From contig NC_090124.1 of assembly GCF_023973825.1 (NCBI RefSeq), positions 2,225,501-2,289,500 on the forward strand: 64,000 bases of DNA. The letters run 5' to 3'. This document shows positions 11,851 through 23,601 of this stretch, in pieces (positions within the stretch are counted from its first letter, which is position 1; each line of letters starts with the position of its first letter). This stretch comes from Plasmodium brasilianum. Taxonomy: Eukaryota > Apicomplexa > Aconoidasida > Haemosporida > Plasmodiidae. The notes under the pieces are model-generated. The model was not told the DNA's origin, made no database searches, and saw only the letters and a list, made by a program, of their open reading frames with translations. The translations under genes were made by a program, and so were the position numbers.

Positions 11851-12114
11851 TATTTATTTTTTTTTTTTAAAGCTCCTTTATTATATTTAATTTAAACACT
11901 TTTTTTATTCGTTCAGATTTTTCCCAGTTATACCCGTATTTATTTATTTATATAATAATTTCCTTATTTATTCATTTAATTGTATCCTTATTTATTTATG
12001 ATCTACAGTATCGTTTGTGAATTGGTAAATTTAATAGATTACTTTTTTTTTTTTAAATTTAAATGAATAAATAAATTAGTACTCAACTTACGCAAGCATC
12101 TGGGGTATGCATAA

Positions 12115-12155
<41 letters not shown>

Positions 12156-12346
12156 CGTAACTGCTTACACGTGTATGTGTGTATGTATATATTTTATCTA
12201 CGTATGTACAAGTTTTTAGTTTCGTAGTTAATGAGATGGACCTTACGGAAGTGCTTTCACATTTCCAATAATGTCGCTTTCGTTTATTTGATTACATAAA
12301 AACACGTATACAAACATACATATAGGTATGTACAAGTATATATACT

Positions 12347-12392
12347 TATCTATCTATCTATCTATCTATCTATATATATATATATATATATA
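12347..12392. repeat. (TATC)n then (TA)n microsatellite
   Basis: About seven ctat units are followed directly by an alternating TA tract. It should be length-polymorphic. Confidence 0.8.
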
Positions 12393-12899
12393 TGTAGATG
12401 TAGATAAGTATATATTTTGGAGGCGTTCATTTATTTTCTTACCCTTCACGCACCTTCATTCACGAATAGCTAACTTTGTTATGATTGAAGGAAGTTAGCT
12501 TTATTAACACTGAAGTGATATGCTCAGTATATTGAGTACGTCCATATGCTCATGAGATATGCAAACATACATATATTCATATGCATGGATGAATGTACCT
12601 ATCAATGTACGTACGTATATATGTAAGCGTTCTTAAAAATAGAGCCTGCATAAACGTTTCAAAAATTAAAGAAAAAAGTATAGCACAGCTATATGTCCAA
12701 ATAAAGAATACTTGAAATAAAGTGCAGACAGAATTTCATGTACAGTTTAGGAGGAGAAAAATTACAAAATGCTTTTTTTTTTTTATGAAACTTTAGTACT
12801 GTATATTGTTGATGTTATATGACCTTAATAACTTTAATATATCCCTTTAATTTGTTCTCTCATTTTGTTCCCACAGTTCGATACATCGGTTCTTTTTTT

Positions 12900-13480
12900 T
12901 AATATGACTTTTTAATTTTATTCTTGTATTTTTATTCCTTTAATATGAATATTTAATTTTATTCCTATATTTTTATTCCCTTGATATGACTTTTTAATTT
13001 TATTCCTATATTTTTATTCCTTTAATATGAATATTTAATTTTATTCCTATATTTTTATTCCCTTGATATGACTTTTTAATTTTATTCCTATATTTTTATT
13101 CCTTTAATATGAATATTTAATTTTATTCCTATATTTTTATTCCCTTGATATGACTTTTTAATTTTATTCCTATATTTTTATTCCTTTAATATGAATATTT
13201 AATTTTATTCCTATATTTTTATTCCCTTGATATGACTTTTTAATTTTATTCCTATATTTTTATTCCTTTAATATGAATATTTAATTTTATTCCTATATTT
13301 TTATTCCCTTGATATGACTTTTTAATTTTATTCCTATATTTTTATTCCTTTAATATGAATATTTAATTTTATTCCTATATTTTTATTCCCTTGATATGAC
13401 TTTTTAATTTTATTCCTATATTTTTATTCCTTTAATATGAATATTTAATTTTATTCCTATATTTTTATTCCTTTAATTTT
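12900..13480. repeat. 41-bp tandem array with strictly alternating A and B units
   Basis: About fourteen 41-bp units fill this block. Two variants alternate: one begins cctttaatatgaatatttaa, the other cccttgatatgactttttaa; both continue ttttattcctatatttttatt. The ttgatatg landmarks at 12981 and 13063 show an exact 82-bp higher-order period. It ends about 300 bp before DHODH. Confidence 0.9.
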
Positions 13481-13794
13481 TTTTTTTTATTTGCTTTGTC
13501 GAAACTGAGTAGCGTAAACGAAATTTTCCCTCAGCGGATGATGAATTCGTTCTTTGCGTACTGTGAAGGAGGATCGTTTTAGGAAAACTACGGAAGCAAT
13601 CAAAAAAAAAAAAAAAAAAAAGTAAAAAATAGAAGTTTTAGTATACGTGTTAGTAGTTACTGTAGCAGTTGCAAGGGAATAGAACGAAGTGCTGTTCGAG
13701 TGCAGACATTATAGAGACCCCCTCTTGTGTCGAGATGAGATACTGTTTCTGAGAATGCGTAAATAATTAAGCAATCCCGTGGTACATTCGAAAG

Positions 13795-15609
13795 ATGATT
13801 GAAATGTTGAACAGTTGCATTGTTACTTTTAACAGAACTTTAAGGAAGAAGGAAAAGAGCTACTGTAAGATGATGCAAAATCGCTTATGTATTAGTAGAC
13901 TAGTTGAATGTAAAATAAACAAATTTTACGAAATGTCGCTATGGAGAAAAAGCCTTATAGGGGTAAGCAGTGTGAGTAAGAAAAAGATGGTAAAAAGTTA
14001 TAGCAATTTTCATGCGGATTTATTGTTATATGGGAAAAATAAAAAATATGAAACAATTTTTCCACTACAAGAACGATTACACGCATGCGCAGCATTACGC
14101 TTAAACGCACACTCACAAGCAGGCGTATACCCATGCTCATATGTATGTGTACATCTACATCCACCTCCACGCTCAAACCCCGTTACCCACTTCATTCCAA
14201 ATTTGCGGGCTTTTTGTTCGATGCCCCACAATATTATAAAAAAGAATGAAGAGAGTGTGGGGAAAACAACTGATAACCCCAAGCAGTCACTAGAAGAGGA
14301 AATGAAACGTATCAAAGAAAAAATGAAAAGGGAACGAGTAAAACATAAGAAGGTTTTATTTTTTATTTTTAGTTGTATATTTGGCTTATATATGTATTTT
14401 GAATCATATAATCCAGAATTTTTTATGTACGATGTTTTTTTAAAATTTTGTTTAAAATATATAGATAGTGAGTTATGTCATGATCTATTTTTATTATTAG
14501 GAAAATTTAGATTATTACCGTATGATACAAGTAATGATAGTATATATGCATTATCAAATATAAAGGATTTAAATTTTATAAACCCGTTTGGAGTAGCAGC
14601 AGGGTTTGATAAAAATGGTGTAAGCATCGATTCGATATTAAAATTAGGTTTTTCATTTATAGAAATAGGTACAATGACACCTAAGCCTCAAAAAGGAAAT
14701 GAAAAACCTAGAATATTTAGAGATAATGAGACAAAGAGTATAATAAATTCTTGTGGGTTTAATAATATAGGTTGTGATAAAATAACAACAAATTTAATTG
14801 AATTTAGAAAAAGACAAGAAAAGGATAAAATTCTAAGTAGACATATTGTTGGTGTAAGTATAGGGAAAAATAAAAATACAATTAATATTATAGATGATTT
14901 AAGTTATTGCATTAAGAAAATAGCTAGATACGCAGATTATATAGCAATAAATGTTAGCTCACCTAATACACCAGGATTGAGGGATAATCAAGAGTCTGCA
15001 AAATTAAAAAATATAATTCTGAGTGTACAGGGAGAAATAGATAAGTTGGAAAGGGGGGATAAAAACAGTGAAGTAGATACTGCACTATGCATAACTAACA
15101 GCATAAGTAACCACAATGATGAGAATAAGTTATGGATAAACACGACTAAAAGAAGACCACTTGTTTTTGTGAAATTATCTCCTGACTTAGAAGAAAATGA
15201 TAGAAAGAAAATTGCGCAAGTATTACTAGAAACTGATATTGATGGTATGATAATCTCTAATACTACTATAAAAAATTTTAACATAAAAAGTTTTGAAAAT
15301 AAGAAAGGGGGCGTTAGTGGACAAAAACTAAAAGATATATCAACAAATTTGATAGCAGAAATGTATAATTATACGAATAAAAAAATCCCAATAATTGCAT
15401 CTGGGGGTATATTTAGTGCGGAAGATGCCTTAGAAAAAATAGAAGCAGGTGCATCCGTTTGTCAGTTATACTCTTGTTTGGTTTTTAATGGAGTCAAAAC
15501 TGCAGTTAAAATAAAGAGGGAGCTAAACAACTTGTTGTATCAGCGCGGGTATTACAACTTGGAGGAGGCCATAGGGAAAAGGCATAAAAGGGGGGACCAG
15601 CGCAACTGA
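13795..15609 (+). CDS. DHODH: Dihydroorotate dehydrogenase, mitochondrial (class 2)
   Basis: This 604-residue FMN flavoenzyme of the mitochondrial inner membrane oxidises dihydroorotate to orotate and passes electrons to ubiquinone. It is the essential step of pyrimidine synthesis in malaria parasites, which do not salvage pyrimidines. The N-terminus is a basic, variable targeting region, followed by a membrane segment at about 187-201. The barrel motifs are present: [13 protein letters not shown] (263-275), INSCGFNN (317-324), NVSSPNTPG (386-394) with catalytic Ser389, [10 protein letters not shown] (505-514) and [13 protein letters not shown] (534-546). Numbering is 44 above P. falciparum DHODH through the catalytic Ser, so His229, Phe232, Phe271 and Arg309 match the known inhibitor-pocket residues His185, Phe188, Phe227 and Arg265. 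Residue 225 is Ser where I recall Gly181. The hydrophilic loop at about 418-447 is shorter than in P. falciparum. Single exon. Confidence 0.97.
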   Translation: MIEMLNSCIVTFNRTLRKKEKSYCKMMQNRLCISRLVECKINKFYEMSLWRKSLIGVSSVSKKKMVKSYSNFHADLLLYGKNKKYETIFPLQERLHACAALRLNAHSQAGVYPCSYVCVHLHPPPRSNPVTHFIPNLRAFCSMPHNIIKKNEESVGKTTDNPKQSLEEEMKRIKEKMKRERVKHKKVLFFIFSCIFGLYMYFESYNPEFFMYDVFLKFCLKYIDSELCHDLFLLLGKFRLLPYDTSNDSIYALSNIKDLNFINPFGVAAGFDKNGVSIDSILKLGFSFIEIGTMTPKPQKGNEKPRIFRDNETKSIINSCGFNNIGCDKITTNLIEFRKRQEKDKILSRHIVGVSIGKNKNTINIIDDLSYCIKKIARYADYIAINVSSPNTPGLRDNQESAKLKNIILSVQGEIDKLERGDKNSEVDTALCITNSISNHNDENKLWINTTKRRPLVFVKLSPDLEENDRKKIAQVLLETDIDGMIISNTTIKNFNIKSFENKKGGVSGQKLKDISTNLIAEMYNYTNKKIPIIASGGIFSAEDALEKIEAGASVCQLYSCLVFNGVKTAVKIKRELNNLLYQRGYYNLEEAIGKRHKRGDQRN

Positions 15610-16453
15610 GGAGTGCCGCGAACGCATACATGGGTGCATACATACATACATGCGCGCAAGCATAAATGTGTAAATCAGCATTTCCTAGCGAACGACATAC
15701 GTATAACTCCTGACAGGTTGCCCTTCCTATCAAAACAGATTAGCTGGTCAGCATTCATCAGATATTTAGTATTTAATGAGTAGTGCCTAATATTTAGTAT
15801 TTAATGTGTAATCTCTATTGTTTAATGTCTCATATTTAATAATTCATATTTAATAATTCATATTTAATACGTAATATTTAATAATTCATATTTAATACGT
15901 AATATTTAGTGTCTAATGTTTAATAATTAATTTTAATGTCTAATAACTACCATATGTTTCCCCCCCTTCTCAGATATATGTAAAAATTTAAATGCCAATT
16001 ATTTTATTTAACATTCAAGCGTTCACTTCCCTTATGCGTGAATGTTTTTTTTTTTTTTTTTTTCCACAAAAGATGTTTACTATTTGGTCCCTTATCACAA
16101 ATAAAGAATGCTTCTATATTTTAAATGCTAACTCCACTTTCCTGTGTATATATATATGAATATACGTATGATATATCTGCACATCGTTCCGACATTAGCT
16201 CTTCTTTCAACTCCTCCTCTAATAGTTGTGCTTTTTTTTTTTTTTTTTTTGGTGGGGGTGGAGACTATATTTGGGGGATGTATAGTACCGTTCATAGAGG
16301 TTGCACAACTTAAGGGAATTAACTCGTAATTTTTTTTTTTTTTTTTTTTTTTTTTGCAAGCTTCTTTGCTTTTTTCCTTCCCTTTACGCATTTTTAGCTC
16401 ATTTTAACTCATTTTTATCGCTCTACAGCTTCGCTTCCCCGTTAAATTCCACT
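15610..16453. other. Convergent DHODH/BCS1 intergenic region
   Basis: This is a tail-to-tail spacer. It contains an imperfect array of atatttaataattcatattta-like units at about 15760-15935 and T runs near 16046-16062, 16231-16250 and 16330-16355, which may take part in 3' end formation. No gene is seen. Confidence 0.55.
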
Positions 16454-17908
16454 CTACTGTCCTTGCCTTTTGGCGTAGGAGACGACCCACTCGCGCGCAT
16501 TTTGTATCGTTTTATGGGGGTCATGTTTCGAGAATAAAAAGAAGGACTGAATTTCGGCCATACTTAAATGAAAGTTTTGAAAAATTTTTGCAAATTCTTG
16601 AGCTAATTCTGTATGTTCAGGAAAAAAACGTAAAAACATTTTTTGATATTGATATGTCCCTGCATATGGAATAAGTATTTTTACATCTACTCTACCTGGT
16701 CTGATAAGAGTACTAGGAAGTCTATCTATATTATTTGTAGTCATGAAAATTATCCTTTCCTCTGTAGCTACCACTCCGTCTAGGGCATTTAGAAGTCCAC
16801 TGTATGATACTCCTAACGTTCTAAGATTGTTATGGCTACCAAATGGGGAATTGGACAAATGGGCAGTTGATAAGGGGTTACTACTCGGTGTGCAGTTACT
16901 ACTTAATGTTGATGTGGAACTATCTTTTGCCCCCCCATTATCCGAATTAAAAGCAGCGAGAAAAACAAAATCTATGTCTTCCAATATGAGCATAGTTTTT
17001 GGAGGAACATTTGCAAGTAAATGTATGAATCTGTCATCCGTTAGATATATATCATTAATGTTTATTGTACAAATGTTGAAGTCAAAGTACCCAGCCAAAG
17101 CACTTATAAGACTAGTTTTCCCACATCCTGGTGGGCCATGTAACAAGTAACATCTTCTATATGGTATACCTTTATCAATATACCAATTGCTTGAGTTAAG
17201 AAATGTATCTATATCATTAATTATGTATGTATCTAAGTGTTCAGGTAAAATAACTGATTTTATTGGCCTTTTATTTTTAGGGGTACCGAATGGTCTCCAC
17301 TCATGTCCAAAGCTTTTATATAGTAATGTTTTTCCTTCTTCCTTTTTATCAATATATTTTTTAGCATCGTTTAAAATTTTTTCAAAAATATATTTTGACC
17401 AAATGAATGTACTTAATTTGACATTTTCAAATGGTAATGATCTATTCACTTCAGATATCATGTTTTTCTCTCTATTCCGTTCTACAAAAATTATATTATT
17501 TTCATAAACTAGTAAATGGTTACCTACACTTGGTAAAAAGGAAAAAATAGTATTCTTATTATTCTTCTCTTTAATTATCTGTGTTTTTAAACTTAAATGT
17601 CTACTTATTATTCCTTTCTTTACTATGTATTCCATTACCCAAAAATATGAAGCATCGTTAATAGTTATTTCTAAAGATGTGAACAAGTTTTTTTTAACTG
17701 CTTGATAAATTGAACTATTTAATCTGTTTGCTATTGTCACAAATGCACCTACTGATATTATTCCAACTCCTGCACTAAAATATTCGTTCTTTGTTATATT
17801 CTTAAAAATTGATTCAACAAAACCGCAATTTGCATCTACCACATTGCCCGCACTTCCTTGTTTTTCCGCGTTCAACTCGTAGCCCTTGTTCATCATCAAC
17901 TTGTTCAT
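16454..17908 (-). CDS. BCS1: Mitochondrial chaperone BCS1-like AAA ATPase
   Basis: This 484-residue protein has the BCS1 layout: a short N-terminus, one membrane segment at about 44-60, a BCS1-specific domain (about 65-235) and an AAA domain. Visible motifs are Walker A GPPGCGKT (258-265), Walker B MLILEDID (306-313), sensor 1 around TTNN (390-393) and RPGRVD (403-408). BCS1 moves the folded Rieske iron-sulphur protein across the inner membrane for complex III assembly, a step linked to the ubiquinone pool used by the neighbouring DHODH. A Ser/Asn-rich insertion at about 323-360 sits inside the AAA domain. ATG at 17908 is a true start, with Met5 and Met6 close by. Single exon, complete, slightly longer than the usual 420-470. 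Confidence 0.93.
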   Translation of the reverse strand: MNKLMMNKGYELNAEKQGSAGNVVDANCGFVESIFKNITKNEYFSAGVGIISVGAFVTIANRLNSSIYQAVKKNLFTSLEITINDASYFWVMEYIVKKGIISRHLSLKTQIIKEKNNKNTIFSFLPSVGNHLLVYENNIIFVERNREKNMISEVNRSLPFENVKLSTFIWSKYIFEKILNDAKKYIDKKEEGKTLLYKSFGHEWRPFGTPKNKRPIKSVILPEHLDTYIINDIDTFLNSSNWYIDKGIPYRRCYLLHGPPGCGKTSLISALAGYFDFNICTININDIYLTDDRFIHLLANVPPKTMLILEDIDFVFLAAFNSDNGGAKDSSTSTLSSNCTPSSNPLSTAHLSNSPFGSHNNLRTLGVSYSGLLNALDGVVATEERIIFMTTNNIDRLPSTLIRPGRVDVKILIPYAGTYQYQKMFLRFFPEHTELAQEFAKIFQNFHLSMAEIQSFFLFSKHDPHKTIQNAREWVVSYAKRQGQ

Positions 17909-18515
17909 TATGCTTAGGTTGATCTACCAGTGCTTATGCCAACACTCATGTAGGGGAAATACACGCTTTTTTTCCTTCAGTGTTTATCAGTGTTTGGCAC
18001 TTCAACAGTTTTACTCTTTATATATTCTATCCTTTCTTTTTTCCTTTTGTACTAATATTCCTTTCTCTTTTCCTTTTCTATATCTTTTGTTGTTTCTGTT
18101 TCCACGTCAATTTCTTTATCTATTTCCTTTTTTTTTTTTTTTTTTTTTTTTTCTGTTTCTTATATATAGCCTTAATTACATCATTCTCATTTTTACCATA
18201 GCGCATTTATGCCTCTATAAATTTATTTGCTCCTTCACTTTTTTCCCGTATTTTTGTTATTCTGTGTCCATGCCCTTTTTACCATTCGCACGTTCAAGAA
18301 GCTCTGACCGCAAGTAAGTTTTTCTGTATATACATACACACACGCATATATGTATGTATATATATATATATGTATGTATATATATATGTATGTATATATA
18401 TATATATATATATGTGAATACATACGCTTGTGTTGCCTATGTTTGCATACTTCTATGCTTGAATCTTTTTTTTTTTTTTCTCTTTTATATATTTGCTCTT
18501 GGCTGCGTAATTTAG
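17909..18515. promoter_or_regulatory. BCS1 upstream region / possible first exon of a cryptic + gene
   Basis: The region is pyrimidine-rich, with a T run at 18129-18151 and a (TATG)/(TA) microsatellite at 18340-18415. Near its end, an ATG at 18270 opens a short frame (MPFLPFARSRSSDR) that meets a strong GTAAGT donor at 18315. The phase of that frame does not match the exon at 18516, so its link to the next gene is unsettled. Confidence 0.35.
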
Positions 18516-18971
18516 AAAAGCTATATATTCGCTTTATTTTCTACGGAAATATTAAAACGGGACGGTGCAAAATTTTTCAAAATTTACCACTTGTTTTAAT
18601 GTACTTCATTTTGTTTTTATTTACAAAAAATAAACATGGTACCTATTTAAAATTTCTGTTTGAACTGAATTTCTTTGAAGTTCCTAACTTTCGAAGAAAA
18701 CGTAAGTCAAGTTAAATAAGAGAAGATATTATTTTTATGATTGCTCATCCGTCGGTTATATTATTCATGTTATTTTGCACTTTTGTCATTAGCATTATCA
18801 TTGTCATTTTGTCATTTTGTTATTTTTATTTTTATTTTTATTTTTTAATTTATTTTATGTTTTTTCCCAGTTATATTCCATATAGCATTACAGAGCACTC
18901 ATGTTAAATTGAGGGCGATGCTGTTCTTTTTATCGTTTGAGAAATTACGTCAGAAAAAAGAAGCGATTTAA
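18516..18971 (+). CDS. Cryptic spliced gene: two linked exons, 5' end unresolved
   Basis: No long ORF marks this gene, but two segments fit together exactly. Exon A (18516-18701) is preceded by a T-rich acceptor ending tttag and followed by the strong donor GTAAGT at 18702. Exon B (18871-18971) follows acceptor ttttttcccag. Joined in phase they give about 94 residues with no stop until TAA at 18969-18971: KLYIRFIFYGNIKTGR..., a hydrophobic stretch (LPLVLMYFILFLF), ...EVPNFRRKLIFHIALQS... and ...EKLRQKKEAI. I do not recognise a family. The hydrophobic segment suggests membrane association. A short upstream exon carrying the start codon must exist. The gene would be divergent from BCS1. Confidence 0.5.
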
Positions 18972-20874
18972 ATGAAAATTTTTATATCTTTTTATTTATG
19001 CAACACACCACACATTTATTAATAATATATGCTGAGCAAATTTTTGTTGAAGAAAGGGGAGGAGTAGCTCCGTCCATGCTAGTTGTTCTACATAAGAGGT
19101 TACACATATATATACATATATGTATAAATACGTAAATATATACATAAATACTTCTTTACGCTTTATTTAAACGTTTTTGAGTATAAATGTAGGCGAGGGA
19201 TGGAAACAAGCAAAATCCACTACTTGTCCTTAAAATCAAGTGGTTAGATAAAACTACCAAACTGTTATTTAAAGCAAATTTTCGAATCGATAAAATTATC
19301 AAATTTTTTAAGTTTGTAAAAGGGAACAAAGAGATTAAAAAGCTCCCTTTTTTTGTTTTATTTTTTATTTTTTTGAATTCCCCAATTGGTGAAGAAGCAT
19401 ACAAAAAAAAAAAAAAAAAAGAAGAAGAAAAAAAAAATACATATATTAAATACTAAACAATTCATACCCCTATATTAATAATTCTCATAGAAAGGGTTAT
19501 AGAATGAAATAGAAATGAAACTCTAAATTGTTAGACTCTTGGGGGGAAAATTGATTGGCACGTACGTGCTGAGAAGGCAAAAAAAAAAAAAAAATACATA
19601 CATACATACATATACATGCATTTGTTTGTATACATTTACGTATACATAAATTATTAAACGTATAATTACATTTGTATATTTCTTTTTTGTAAACAAAATA
19701 TAAGTGTATTTTCCCTATGATAAGAGGATGATGTAGTTACGTATCTCCTCTTTGTTCTTCCTTTTTTTTTTAAGAAAATTCAAAAGAATATTTAGCGTTA
19801 AAAGGAGAATACCATTTTTTAAATGTGCTCCTATACTTATATAACAATGACTTATACGTAAGATATTCACAAAAAAAAAAAAAAAAAAAAAAAAAAATGA
19901 TTATATACGCACATATCTAATTATCTATTTAATAATGCATAATATATATGTATGTACATATACTTCAATGTGATATATGTATTTTTAAATGCGCATGAAG
20001 CAATTTTAAATTTGTAAAAAAAGTAATATAATGAAAAAATAAAAAGGGCAAGAACGAAAAAAAATTATTATAAAACTTGCTGAAGAGAGACGAAAAGAAC
20101 TATTTTATTATTTATGTACATATATATATATATGTATATATGTAATATATAATGTTATATTTATAAATGCGTTTTTAAGAACAAATCATATTAAGAATAT
20201 CTTTTCGTTATTTTTAAGAAAAAAAAAAAAAAAAAAAATTAATAAAAAAAGTAAAAAAACGAAAAAAAGTAAAAATACGAAAAAAACGAAAAAAAGTAAA
20301 AATATGAAAAAAACGAAAAAGAAAAAAAATTAATATAATTGGGAAAAAAAAAAAAATACATCAATATGCCATACAAATACAAAGATAGGGATTTATACAT
20401 TATATATCATATATATATATGCGTATGTTCCTTTTTTAAATGGGTAAAAATATAATTAATTATAGCGTAAAAAAAGAAAAAATTAAAAAAATTAAAGAAA
20501 GTTGATGTGTGATACTTTTAAATTGATCGTTTGCAAATTACAATTATGAACTTCGCTTAGCATTAAAGTTTATTGGACGTATGCGAATGGGAAAAATTAA
20601 CTATTACATTTGTACGCATATATACATATATATGTGTATGTATATGCATGTGTATATATATGTATATATATATATATATGCGTAAATATATGTATATATA
20701 TATATATGCGTAAATATATGTATATATATATATATGCGTAAATATATGTATATATATATATATGTGTAAATATATGTATATATATATATTTCTTTTATTT
20801 TTGTATTGTAATTTTGCTTTCGTTTTACCCTTGCCTTTCCGTTTTCCTAATTTTTTATTTTTCATTAATACAAT
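18972..20874. other. Intergenic region upstream of the RRM gene
   Basis: This is mostly AT microsatellites and A/T tracts. A patch at 19190-19425 is less AT-rich, follows a possible acceptor (aaatgtag ending at 19191), and is open on both strands (+ frame ...KIKWLDKTTKLLFKANFRIDKIIKFF...). It could be an unassigned exon. An A33 tract lies at 19871-19897 and a 28-bp array at 20680-20790 close to the next start codon. Confidence 0.45.
20680..20790. repeat. 28-bp tandem repeat (gcgtaaatatatg plus TA run), four copies
   Basis: The landmark gcgtaaatatatg recurs at 20680, 20708 and 20736, with a gtgtaaat variant at 20764. It lies in the probable 5' leader or promoter of the RRM gene, ending about 85 bp before its ATG. 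Confidence 0.85.
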
Positions 20875-22614
20875 ATGGAAGATGGTAGAAGGTACAGTAT
20901 GCAAGCCAACTGGGATATGAATAATTACGACAAGAACGTAACTTATTATAATAGCAGTAGCATGAACAATATTAATAATTTTGATAGCATGAATGGTGGT
21001 GCTAACATGATGAACGCGAATAATATGGGTAGTTCTGCAAACATGATCAGTTCTACCAATATGTGTGGTGTGACTGGTCAGAGTAGCTGCTACTACAATA
21101 GTAGTGAAGAAAATAAATCAGTCTTTAAGATGAACGAAGGTAATAACAATATGTATTTCCATGAAGAAGGTTTTTGCAATAATGGCGGTAACATGAACCT
21201 AATGTATAATAATATTAATAATAACAGTAGCTATAACAGTAATAGTAATAGTAACAGTAACAGTAACAGTAATATTATTATCAATAGTAACAGTAATGGC
21301 AATGGTAATATTGATAGTAACAGTAACAATAATAGCAATAGCAATAGAAATAGTAATAGTCTTAGTAACAATTTTAGTATATGTAACGCGAGTTACCCCC
21401 CAGGGAGCTATAACAACTATTGTAATTATAATATGAACTATCAAATGATGAATGGTAACAACTACCCGAATAGTTTAATGAGTTCCTCTTCAAATTATTA
21501 CTCAAGTGAACAATATGTATTAAATAAGAAAACAGCAAAAATATTATATATATACAATATAACAAATGAATGTAGTGATGAAAATTTTATATATAGTTTA
21601 TGTTTTATATATGGAAATGTTGATACTGTCAGTTATATAAAGGGGAAGAATGTATTTATAGTAAAGTTCGAATTAGCTGAATGTGCTCTTAATGCATATA
21701 AAAATTTACCAAATCATTTTAAAAATTTACATTTTGAGCTTAGAAATGAATCAAAAAAAATTAGTTATTATAATGAGAAAGCTAATAGTAATAAATATGT
21801 ATCACCCAATATTTCGGAAAAAAAATTTTTATCCTTAAGTACTGAGAAGCGACAACAGATTATGAGTATAAAACAAAAAGAACTATTAAGAAAATGTAAA
21901 GAGAAATTAAATCAGTACATTAATATGTTTAACAGTAAAAATATAACAGACGCGACTAGAGAGAAATTACAAGCATTAATTGACCATATTAAAACAAGGA
22001 TACAAGTTTTAAACAATCAATGTGATGGTACAAATTTTACTGAAGGCACAAATTCGGTTATAGTAAACAACTACGATGCAAACAATAGCAATAGTAACGT
22101 TGGAATAAATAATGGTAATAATATTGGAAGCAATGCTATTATAGATAGTACCACTGAGGGTGGAAATAATAATGGAAACCCTTCAGGAAACATTACTGGA
22201 AGCATTACAGGAAACACTTCAGGAAATAGTAGTTCAAAGAGCATTGTAAGCAATGTTGGAAATAATAATAACAACAATAACATTGGAAGCAGTAATAGTA
22301 ACGTAAATAACAGTGATAACAATAGGTTTAATAGCGGCGGGAGTGCATATGTAGAGAGTGGCACAACGATCAAAGTGAACTCCTTAAACAGCATTCAAAA
22401 CAACGAAGACTTGAGTAATTACTTATTACAAAATAATTCGATCTTTTTAAATGAACATATTTCTTATTTTTCTTTATTTTCATTTGGAGAGAAATATGCA
22501 ATAATTAAATATAACAACGAAAATATAGCAAAAAATGTTTTCAAAAACTGCGCTATGTATAACATTAACGTCGACTTTGTCCCTGATGAAACCGATAGCC
22601 AAAATGTTAGCTAG
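20875..22614 (+). CDS. Asn-rich RNA-binding protein with two RRM-like domains
   Basis: This is a 579-residue protein. Residues 1-210 are Asn/Ser/Met-rich low complexity. An RRM-like fold occupies about 219-298 ([10 protein letters not shown] as RNP2-like strand, NVFIVKFE as RNP1-like strand). A charged helical segment follows at about 318-385 ([22 protein letters not shown]...). A second Asn/Gly/Ser-rich linker reaches about 500, and a second RRM-like unit lies at about 503-572 ([20 protein letters not shown]). The order RRM, helical segment, RRM resembles the C-terminal half of metazoan RBM26/RBM27 and yeast Rmn1, which serve the MTR4-linked nuclear RNA-decay machinery. No CCCH finger or PWI domain is visible, so this remains an inference. 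Single exon, ATG at 20875. Confidence 0.8.
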   Translation: MEDGRRYSMQANWDMNNYDKNVTYYNSSSMNNINNFDSMNGGANMMNANNMGSSANMISSTNMCGVTGQSSCYYNSSEENKSVFKMNEGNNNMYFHEEGFCNNGGNMNLMYNNINNNSSYNSNSNSNSNSNSNIIINSNSNGNGNIDSNSNNNSNSNRNSNSLSNNFSICNASYPPGSYNNYCNYNMNYQMMNGNNYPNSLMSSSSNYYSSEQYVLNKKTAKILYIYNITNECSDENFIYSLCFIYGNVDTVSYIKGKNVFIVKFELAECALNAYKNLPNHFKNLHFELRNESKKISYYNEKANSNKYVSPNISEKKFLSLSTEKRQQIMSIKQKELLRKCKEKLNQYINMFNSKNITDATREKLQALIDHIKTRIQVLNNQCDGTNFTEGTNSVIVNNYDANNSNSNVGINNGNNIGSNAIIDSTTEGGNNNGNPSGNITGSITGNTSGNSSSKSIVSNVGNNNNNNNIGSSNSNVNNSDNNRFNSGGSAYVESGTTIKVNSLNSIQNNEDLSNYLLQNNSIFLNEHISYFSLFSFGEKYAIIKYNNENIAKNVFKNCAMYNINVDFVPDETDSQNVS

Positions 22615-23550
22615 GGAGGTCAGCGCAGCCCCTGCGAACAGGAGAACATATGTAAACACTTAATGGCGAAAAATAATCCTTTTATCTATAATAAAACTTT
22701 GCAAAGGAGTGTTTCATGGCATGTATCGGGTGCATTTAATTGGTTCTAATAATTTTTTTTTTTTTTTTTTTTTTTTTTTTGCACCAGTGGTTATGTCGTT
22801 GGTTGCATTCAGCGACTGCATCGATGTATACATTGTTTTCCTTCTCTTTTACGTACACTTTTCCTTTTTCGACATTATCTTATTTTTCTTTTTTTTAAAT
22901 TAAACGTTATGTACAAGTGCCTGTGTTATTCCTTGCCTTGACATTGTCTGTGCATGTAGTTGCTTATAAATGTATTTTCGTAATCAGAACAAGAAGGGAG
23001 CAGAATTAATTTATTACTAATTGCATTATATGAATGAAGGCATATTACAAGATAGTGTGAAGTGGGGAATACATCCGCGAATGGAGTGTACATGTGTATA
23101 CATATGTGTATGTATATGTGCGTATATATGTATATCCCCTCATTTTTGAGTGAGAAGAGAACAGCTGCTTTGCCAACAAGTCTATGAACTTTTCATTAAA
23201 AACCTTTAAATCATATGAAGCATATTTATTTAATTTTATGTATCTGCGCAAACACATATAAATTCAAGTGTGCAGGATTTTTTCTTTCCAGTCATTACAC
23301 GGATCGGAAAGAATACCAATGAATGTTTTTAAGTAAAATTATAAAATTAATTGGGATTTAGTCATTAATATAATGAAAATTGAAAGAAAAAAATATAAAC
23401 CCTGAAATGTGAAGCGTAAAATGTGAAGCATAAAGTGTGTAATGTAAATTGCAAATGGTGAAATAAATTTAAGGCGCGAAATTTTTCGTCCCCTGGGCAG
23501 GTACTAAAAGAGGGACATAATGCATGAAAAGTGAAAAAAAATAAAATATA

Positions 23551-23601
<51 letters not shown>

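Larger units (their letters stand above)
11398..13794. other. TEX1-DHODH intergenic region with repeat arrays and DHODH leader
   Basis: No gene is seen. The region holds a TTTTG-type 10-bp array (11754-11850), a (TATC)n/(TA)n microsatellite (12347-12392), the large 41-bp array at 12900-13480, and the probable DHODH promoter and 5' leader after about 13500, where base composition becomes more balanced. Two tiny uORFs precede DHODH: ATG at 13735 (five codons plus stop) and ATG at 13755 (three codons plus stop). Confidence 0.55.
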
